Source: Cytospora piceicola (taxonomy: Eukaryota > Ascomycota > Sordariomycetes > Diaporthales > Cytosporaceae). Taken from it: a stretch of 64,000 bases of DNA. Location of the stretch: NCBI GenBank assembly GCA_023375675.1, contig JALQBC010000056.1:124001-188000 (forward strand), in the 5' to 3' direction. The notes under the pieces are model-generated. The model was not told where the DNA came from. It did not search any database and saw only the letters and a program-made list of their open reading frames with translations. A program made the position numbers and the translations under genes. Positions 57,581 through 64,000 of the stretch are shown piece by piece (positions within the stretch are counted from its first letter, which is position 1; the number at the start of each line of letters is the position of its first letter).

Positions 57581-58846
57581 TTACAGCTCCCTGATACTGT
57601 TGCCCTCCCTGAGGAAATCCATCAATTCTTCCATGCGCAGGGGCTCAGTATCGATAACTGCAGTACATGATGGCGCAGAGCCACGTCTCCTGGATCGCAG
57701 CCGCCGCGTCTTTTCCTCTGTGCTAAAATGCCGTGAATGGAACCGTCCAAGCCTTGAGCTATGTGATCCACCATCAAGACGACCAGCCTCAACTTCTCCG
57801 ATGGGCTCCAGTCCACGTCGTGAGTCAGACGAAAACCGCCCTTCGGGAGAGGAAGGGGAGAGCTGGTCCGGATTGGCAGGGTGTCGTCGACTCAGGTCTG
57901 ACGACTCGCCGATTTGTCCGTCCAGGTATCCCAACTCGTAGTCGAAAGGGGATGAGAATGCGCGCCTATGTCCACGTTCGGTATGAAGACGTAAACTCGT
58001 AGCTGATCTTGTGGAGAAAGTGTTGGCCGGAAGCCTCAATGGTGCCACAGACACAGGAGATGTCGCTGGAGACAAGGGGTATCGTTGACGACGGACTTGC
58101 AATGGTGGAGGAGAGCTGGTGAGATGTCTCGACAAGTTTTGCGAGCATGCAGATGAGCTTTTGTCTGCGATGGGCGAACCCGGGCTGCAAGAGAACATGC
58201 TGAACTCTGGCTCGGGTAGACAACCGCAAGCATGTTGGTCTGGGGTGACAGGATCAGGAAAACTTATTCCCGAGGCTTGATCATCCAAGATTGGCGTTGG
58301 TACATCAGGAATAATTGATGTGATTATAGCTCGTTTAAAACTATATCCTTCGGCAGAACGTCCTTTTTCAGGCCGATACTTGGAGACTAGCTTGCGCAGA
58401 GCACTGCTGCTGCGCTGCAAGTCGGCGAGATGCAAGTCAATCGACACCACTACCGGGCTTCTTGACGACATAGAGCTACTTGAGCTCTCTGACTTGTCGA
58501 GTCCCTCATCAGAGCCGTCAAGTATCTCAAGTACAGTATCGTCAACCTCATCAAGCATATCGGAGATCACACTTAGAGTGTGTCGCAGTTGCATCAGCTT
58601 TGCTCGGTCGGGTAATTGTGGTCTCGTCTTCGTGGCGTTGTCAAAATCGGTTTTCGTGACCGTGAGCGAGGCAGCAGATGTCTTTTGACCATTCCTTTCT
58701 TCTGCGTCTTGGGGCGGTGCGAAATTGTCTCTCTGATGAAAGTTCGACAGTCGAGGCCGGAGCCGGCTGAAGGAAAGACGACCTGGCATGGCGCGAAGCG
58801 ATCGGGAGAACCTCGCGAGCAAAGAGGACGGATGGGGCGTGTTCAT
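57581..58846 (-). CDS. Ser/Arg-rich hypothetical protein
   Basis: Single-exon, 421-aa protein from the ATG at 58846 (MNTPHPSSLLARFSRSLRAM). A middle segment LMQLRHTLSVISDMLDEVDDTVLEIL and DLHLADLQRSSSALRKLVSKY looks like an amphipathic coiled region. The C-terminal third is Ser/Arg/Pro-rich and disordered until a compact end MEELMDFLREGNSIREL, which looks conserved rather than random. The family is not recognised. No membrane segment; the basic N-terminus could be an organelle signal, but it is weak. Confidence 0.65.
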   Translation of the reverse strand: MNTPHPSSLLARFSRSLRAMPGRLSFSRLRPRLSNFHQRDNFAPPQDAEERNGQKTSAASLTVTKTDFDNATKTRPQLPDRAKLMQLRHTLSVISDMLDEVDDTVLEILDGSDEGLDKSESSSSSMSSRSPVVVSIDLHLADLQRSSSALRKLVSKYRPEKGRSAEGYSFKRAIITSIIPDVPTPILDDQASGISFPDPVTPDQHACGCLPEPEFSMFSCSPGSPIADKSSSACSQNLSRHLTSSPPPLQVRRQRYPLSPATSPVSVAPLRLPANTFSTRSATSLRLHTERGHRRAFSSPFDYELGYLDGQIGESSDLSRRHPANPDQLSPSSPEGRFSSDSRRGLEPIGEVEAGRLDGGSHSSRLGRFHSRHFSTEEKTRRLRSRRRGSAPSCTAVIDTEPLRMEELMDFLREGNSIREL

Positions 58847-59501
58847 ACAGATGCTTTTCAAAGTCAGTCAAGCTAGTCGAGAAGAAGGCAAGGGAGTACA
58901 GGTCCAGCCTGTTGAGGGAAGAGGGTGGGAGCAGCCTGGGGGGCGTCTGAACTTCCCTCGGTATATCTCAGGTGTTTATTGGGAGATTTTCCTGTTCAGT
59001 CGATATAGCTATTGTTTCCAGGTCTTAGATTTTTGACTTCGGTTTGTGTTGACTGACATTCAGCATGTTTGGCAATGGGATTGTTTTCCTTGGGACCAAG
59101 GCTCAATTAAATAATAGCCAGCTTCCGTATCGGAACAATGGCCTTGTCAACAGCACTTGGAACGGCTCACATCTTACAAAGCCTCATATATGCGCACAAT
59201 GATACGAACATCGAGTCAAAGGTTCAACAAAAGGCCGATGATCCCTTTGTCGATTGACTCTGCTTTGACGAAAAACACCAGCCGAGTACAGCCCGGGTGG
59301 TCGAGGGTGGCCAAAAGTCGAACCCAAACGGCATTGTTCCCATGGTCCTTGAGTACTGAGTGGTTGCATGGACAAGACCAAATTCTCCTTTTGTATTGTT
59401 ATATCCGGCAGGCTATGCTCGTCGATGCTTCCCATTGAATTCATCAAAAAATTGCCCTCAACCCATAGCCCAGATGTACCACCCTTGCCCTACCACGCCG
59501 C
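58847..59501. other. Intergenic region
   Basis: About 650 bases; no coding signal. Confidence 0.45.
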
Positions 59502-60155
59502 CTAATTTGGATCATATCCACATGCGGCTCTATAAGTTCCATCCGCGTTGGTGACATCCCTTCCAACCCACAGCTTCCAACCGACGAAAAAGACCCAGCC
59601 GCCCTTGTTGCCGCACTTGGAGTTCAACATATCATTGACAATGCTGTACTCCGCCCCACTGTACGCAACATCGTAGGTACCGTAGTTGCAGATAAAAATT
59701 TGTGTGCCCATCGAGTGGGGGTTATAGCTGTTTCTGCTTCCCCAGATCATGCCATTTTGGTTACGGAGGAGGTTATAAAATGAGCCACTTGTAAGCGGGC
59801 CCTTGAACAGACGAGAGACGATTCCAGGGTCGATATCTGGGGCCGATGAGTCGTTGCAGAAGGACAGTGTTGCTGGTAGGACCCAGTTTGCAGAGGGTTC
59901 GAAGACAAGACTGTCGTTGAATATGACATTGGGTAAATCACTCGGTACCAAGGCCTCTCCGGAAAGTGGGAACACCTGGGCGGTGTAGTTTGAAACCGTG
60001 TCAGCTGCAGCTCTTGGCTCTGGGCGGTTTGACGAAGGGGAGAGCAGCCCTGACATCGAATTTATGTTGCCTCGGAGTGTGTCCTCGATCAATTTGGGCA
60101 AAGCGGTGCATGCGAAGGCCATGTATAGACCAGCGAATATTCGTTGGAGACGCAT
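59502..60155 (-). CDS. Small secreted protein, unknown
   Basis: Single-exon, 217-aa protein from the ATG at 60155. It has a signal peptide-like start (MRLQRIFAGLYMAFACTALP), then a mature part with four cysteines (FCNDSS, FICNYG, SKCGNK, AACGYD) and N-glycosylation sequons (NYT, NDS). The second half is rich in Tyr/Trp/Gly (WGSRNSYNPHSMGTQIF, KGGWVFFVGWKLWVGRDVTNADGTYRAACGY) and looks like a compact extracellular fold. No enzyme motif was recognised. Size, secretion and isolation in a gene-poor stretch would fit a host- or environment-facing secreted protein, but that is inference. Confidence 0.7.
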   Translation of the reverse strand: MRLQRIFAGLYMAFACTALPKLIEDTLRGNINSMSGLLSPSSNRPEPRAAADTVSNYTAQVFPLSGEALVPSDLPNVIFNDSLVFEPSANWVLPATLSFCNDSSAPDIDPGIVSRLFKGPLTSGSFYNLLRNQNGMIWGSRNSYNPHSMGTQIFICNYGTYDVAYSGAEYSIVNDMLNSKCGNKGGWVFFVGWKLWVGRDVTNADGTYRAACGYDPN

Positions 60156-61355
60156 AATGAGTCGATTCTGAGTATTGATGTGGTTATTGCTTGAGATCTA
60201 CTTCCTTATGTCGTTGTGCTAATAGTCGTCGCGGAAGCGTTCCCTTGGTTGGTGGGACTTGACGATGTAGTAGAAGCGAAGAGGTTTATATAGAGCTCGT
60301 CTCTCCGTTGATACAGTTCTGACACACCTACACGTCTGACTAGTAATCAGGCTTGGTCACCGGGTGGGGGGGGGGGCAGTCATGGTCTTTGAGCGCTACA
60401 AGGCTGCAAATGTGAATTCGCTATGTTCGTGCCAGTCACCCCAGTCCAGCTTCATGTGATATGGTGAATTGAAAGATCACTTTGCAAGACTTTGGCTGGC
60501 TGGGATGGCAAACCAACCACGTACTCCAATTGGAATTTGCGATGTCTAATCTCAAGATAACCTGGGAGCCCATTTGTTCTACGAAGGAAATGAGGTTGCT
60601 CTTCTAATTATAAGCGACTGAATTCTGCTCACATACAATTTGTACTAGATAGCGCTCAACAGTAATACCAACTAAGGTGTTCCTCAGGCATTTCCACCGA
60701 CTTCCTTATCGAGCCTGAAAGCCGGAACGTCAACTGGTTCCCTTCTCCGTAAGCACGCTGTTAGACACGGCCTCTTCGGATCGTATTCAGATCTGGCCAC
60801 CAGCATTTTATTCCACCTGAGATGGGGAATGGCAAGCTATTTTGCTACTCAGGTGCGAGGCAGTTGGTCTCTTTATTCCCGACACCAAGTAAATACGAGA
60901 GACCTTGAGGGACCGGTGAGAGCGGAATTGTCCTAGAAGATGGAACTTTCGTAAAGCTGTAACATGCACTGGCTATTTCCAGTGGCTACGTAAAGACGAT
61001 GGTATGTTATCCCGACGGTTGATGATACTAGAATGTCTTGATACTCTGATGCACGGGCACCAACGACGTAGGTTGAACTTGGTGAGGTGATGCAGTTGAA
61101 CGAGGCTATAATACGTCCAACCAGACAGTATGCGCTGAGCTCGGCCCTCTTAGTCCGATTGATTTGGTCGTGTCGGCGGGAGAAAGCAACTGCTTGCTGC
61201 AGAAGGGTTTCAATGTTTGATTTTCTGTCACACCTGCCGGTTAGTGGTGTGCTAGTCAGACCAACCATAAATCATTGAACCCAAGTTTCGATAGCTATGC
61301 GGCTCTTCCTATGCCCAGGTGATGCTCATATATTCGAAGCACTTTCTCCCATCTC
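60156..61355. other. Intergenic region
   Basis: About 1.2 kb; 11-base G run at 60366-60376. No supportable gene on either strand. Confidence 0.45.
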
Positions 61356-61745
61356 CTAGACTCTCTTGGCCTCCGCCACCTTGACCGTATCCGCGAAGTG
61401 CTTCCACGTGTTGACTCCTCCAATGAAGCAAGATGCAGCCCACTTCCACCAGAGACAGCTAAAGAACGGCACGCCATGCTTCCTGAGCTTAGTGACCGCA
61501 AAGAGTGGCACCTCGCACGCATGCCCGTACATGAGGACGAAGAAGGTCCAGTCCTGGACCTTGGCTGCGGTCAGAGCCGCCTGGGGGCTCTGGAGGAGGT
61601 AGTCGTAGATCGGGGAGCCGGGGGCAATGAACTCGCGGCGTGATGCGAGCGCCAATCCAAGCGCGGTGACGGCCATAGACGTGACATGACGCGCTGAGAT
61701 GGGGAAGGTCGTGACTTTGACCGGGTCGGAGTGTTGAGGCGCCAT
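61356..61745 (-). CDS. Small integral membrane protein (TMEM254/DUF4499-like)
   Basis: Single-exon, 129-aa protein from the ATG at 61745 (MAPQHSDPVKVTTFP). Hydrophobic segments at about residues 22-38 (HVTSMAVTALGLALASR region), 68-85 (WTFFVLMYGHACEVPLFAV) and 95-112 (VPFFSCLWWKWAASCFIGG) suggest three helices. The middle HxCE and the WKW pattern resemble small fungal/animal membrane proteins of the TMEM254 (DUF4499) kind. That assignment is from memory of the pattern and is tentative. Function unknown. Confidence 0.6.
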   Translation of the reverse strand: MAPQHSDPVKVTTFPISARHVTSMAVTALGLALASRREFIAPGSPIYDYLLQSPQAALTAAKVQDWTFFVLMYGHACEVPLFAVTKLRKHGVPFFSCLWWKWAASCFIGGVNTWKHFADTVKVAEAKRV

Positions 61746-62710
61746 TGTTGTGATGGTCAACTGGTGTGAGTGTTCAAGTGAGGACAGTATGTATGCGGCT
61801 GAGACGACAGGAAGTATGTAGTCGATGTGAGTATTCAGCCAGTGTATATTGCTTGGGACGATGGTTGACAGTTACGAAATTTCGTGCAACATGTCCGGCG
61901 GGAGGTCTTCCAGATGTTCTCAATTATAATGGGGCCCGCTACCGGACGGGGAAGCCGAACCGAGGTAAATACCGGAGACTCGGGGAATCCACCTTCACGA
62001 ACTGAAGTCGGTGATGACAAACCGACGGTTTCGGGTGGACGAACACCATGGCTAAATTGATTATAAGCCGTGCCATCTACCGAATGCGCCTGTCTCATCA
62101 GCCATAATGTGTAGTCCGCCCAACAATGGTTCTGGTTTGCTTCAAGGTTTGGTCTAGGTACGATATCATAAATCGGGCGCGACTGGTAGCCGGCCCACGG
62201 TCCATTCGACCGAGGGACTGTGCTTGATAGGTATTTTATGCGGTCCGTTGAAGAGTCATGTTAGTCTCAGAAATCTCTGATTGCCCAGAATGAGTCTTAG
62301 GTATTCCTTGGAAGGCTTGTATGATGTCTATTCTCGAGTGTTGGAGTGATTTTGTGTAGTTGACATGAGGCCAGATGAGGCCAGATGCATCAATGATGTA
62401 GTGGGCAGCAGAGGCGCGCCACGTCCTGATCCGTTCCCATGATTAATTTGGCTATGGTCTTGATAAAGACCACGCCTTTGATTTTTGTTGATTTGACATT
62501 TCCAACCGGTCCTTGCATTTGGCTGACTTGGATCCACAAGTCGCAGCATCTCGGCCTCGACGAGTTTCGAAACCGGCCTCGCCTCGACAGCAAGGGCCAA
62601 TGAGCAGCCTTGCGCATGCCCGCCCGGGCGCCCACAGACATCGAGACACGGGTGTCGCGAGCGATGTTCTTTCCCCACCTCCACGGTCACTCCCATCTCA
62701 CCCGATACTG
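61746..62710. other. Intergenic region
   Basis: About 960 bases, including an ATGAGGCCAG doublet near 62,365. No gene supported. Confidence 0.45.
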
Positions 62711-63848
62711 ATGTCGAAGTGGACTGCTCAGAAACCGGATGACCATGGCTACTTCGTAGAGGACTCTGAAGAAGAACTCCTGGTGAGTGTGAAAACAAGG
62801 ACTCTGAAGCGTACAGCAATGGCTACTTCTACCCGGTTTGAGTTAGAGATATCCTCAAGGACCGGTACCGTATCGACCACAAACTGGGCCGCGGTGGCTT
62901 TGCTGTGGTGTGGCTGGCACAGGATACAAAGGACTGGAAAGATGTTGCGCTAAAGATCCTTTGTTCTGGTGACAAAGGCGAGGTAGATTACCAGATCCAC
63001 CAGATGACCGCTCAAACCGTCCGAGATACCTCGAGACTCGTCCTATGCCAGTGTTCATTTATTCTTTAAGGATCCCACGGGAGTCATCGGGTGCTATGCC
63101 ATTACGAGGCCCGAGCCTAAGAGATCCTTGTATCAGAAAGCATATAGCTGTTCGTATGTCGGCGGTAAAGGAGCTACTGCAAGCCATTGGGGAATTGCAT
63201 AGTGTTGACATGATGTCTAGAGGTAAGCCCTTGACACTATATCGGCTATACACTTACCTCCTGTGAGGAACTACTAAGTAACTGGATACTCCAAGTCCAG
63301 ACCTTGTTCCAGCCAGTATCGTGTGACATATCGATACATATGTACGAGCCTCGAAACATGGAACACCGCCGCAAAGTACAAGCTTCTCGGTCGTCCCAGA
63401 AAGGTGCCATGCGTATGAACCGAAAATGCGGAGAAGTATGAGAACCGACTCAGTTTCTTCCTACTTTAATCGACTCAGAATTATATTTATGTGACTTCGG
63501 CATCCTATGAAGACCAGCAACCCGATGCCCTTCAACGGTCATTTCCCCTGGTGGTACTGCGCACCCGAGCTCTTCCACAGCGTCGGTGACAGCCCCAGAT
63601 CCGCAAGTGACATACGGAGCTATATTGTCATCTTCTTGGAAGTCTACATGATGGAAATGAGCACGCCGTTTGGCGGACTGGGCAATGCCGGCATTATTTG
63701 TACAATGGTGAAGCATCTGGGCAGGTTTCCCAACGAGTGGAGAGGCAGACTCGACGCGGGCGAAGGAGAAGACTCGTGGTTCGGACGAGGGCTAGAACCC
63801 GAGGCGGAGTGTGACCTCGACAGCTTCTTAAGCCTTATTTGGCCTTAG
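62711..63848 (+). pseudogene. Broken SRPK-like protein kinase
   Basis: Remnant of a Ser/Thr kinase of the SRPK type. Seen in order: a Glu-rich start (MSKWTAQKPDDHGYFVEDSEE), YFYPV followed by a TGA where the family has Arg, DILKDRYRIDHKL, the glycine loop GRGGFAVVW, the catalytic lysine in DVALKIL, then GSHGSHRVLCHYEA after a TAA. A frame change gives SAVKELLQAIGELHS, but the expected HxDL catalytic loop is gone. LYLCDFG is present at 63484-63501, followed by a stop. Another frame change gives WYCAPELF, SASDIRSYIVIFLE and VKHLGRFPNEWRGR, ending with a stop at 63848. At least two frame changes and several stops preclude a full kinase. A transcript from the ATG at 63507 could encode only the C-lobe. 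Confidence 0.75.
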
Positions 63849-64000
63849 TTGGACCCTGTTGAGAGATCTCTGGCGCTTTCTATTATGCAGGAGGTGTTTT
63901 GCTACTCACCTAAAGATTGTATGAAAACTGCTGGCAGACACTGACTTCAAAAGCCATTACGCGGATATTTGTTATTAGGGAGGTGGAACGGGATGATTCA

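Overview
The window is a 64-kb piece of a filamentous ascomycete genome (Pezizomycotina, most likely Sordariomycetes). The evidence is eukaryotic gene structure (short introns of about 50-110 nt with GTRAGT-like donors, CTRAC-like branch points and YAG acceptors), fungal-specific families (Zn2Cys6 regulator, allantoate-type MFS carrier, CBP6-like assembly factor, 2EXR/F-box-like proteins), and long pyrimidine-rich leaders. No phage, plasmid, CRISPR, rRNA or convincing tRNA was seen. Exon borders below were worked out by hand from splice signals, and the parts of each model were checked to sum to an intact reading frame.

Layout. 1-4.95 kb holds three catabolic-looking genes: an amino acid permease cut by the left edge, a haloacid-dehalogenase-like hydrolase and a FAD-dependent amine/amino-acid oxidase-like enzyme. 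About 5-15.7 kb is a gene desert with homopolymer G/C tracts and palindromes but no supportable gene. 15.7-28 kb is a housekeeping block: a double CCCH zinc-finger protein, the mitochondrial tricarboxylate carrier, a CBP6/UQCC2-like complex III assembly factor, a BSD2/NDFIP-like trafficking adaptor and a protein-L-isoaspartate methyltransferase. 27.8-32.1 kb holds a hydrolase relic, a decayed two-module 2EXR/F-box-like pseudogene and an intact acidic protein sharing a motif with it. 33-38.7 kb is a divergent pair, an MFS transporter and a Zn2Cys6 factor, which looks like a local regulator/transporter unit. 39.1-45.1 kb holds a SET-domain protein with a histone-H1-like Lys/Ala tail, an F-box protein and a mosaic 2EXR protein with peptide repeats.

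45.1-47.8 kb is degenerate. 47.8-50.1 kb has two complex I subunit genes head to tail: mitochondrial acyl carrier protein and the 23-kDa iron-sulfur subunit. A large proline-rich protein follows (51-53.2 kb), then a stretch with an unidentified broken coding frame (54.4-55.7 kb), a DUF1993 protein, a Ser-rich unknown, a small secreted protein and a small membrane protein. The right edge holds a clearly broken SRPK-like kinase.

Functional links: mitochondrial energy metabolism recurs (citrate carrier, complex III assembly, two complex I parts). The accessory stretches are enriched in decayed and repeat-bearing genes of the 2EXR/F-box-like and kinase classes, which turn over quickly in fungi. 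No complete novel multi-gene system was found. The best leads are the SET/H1-tail protein, the mosaic 2EXR gene and the MFS/Zn2Cys6 pair.
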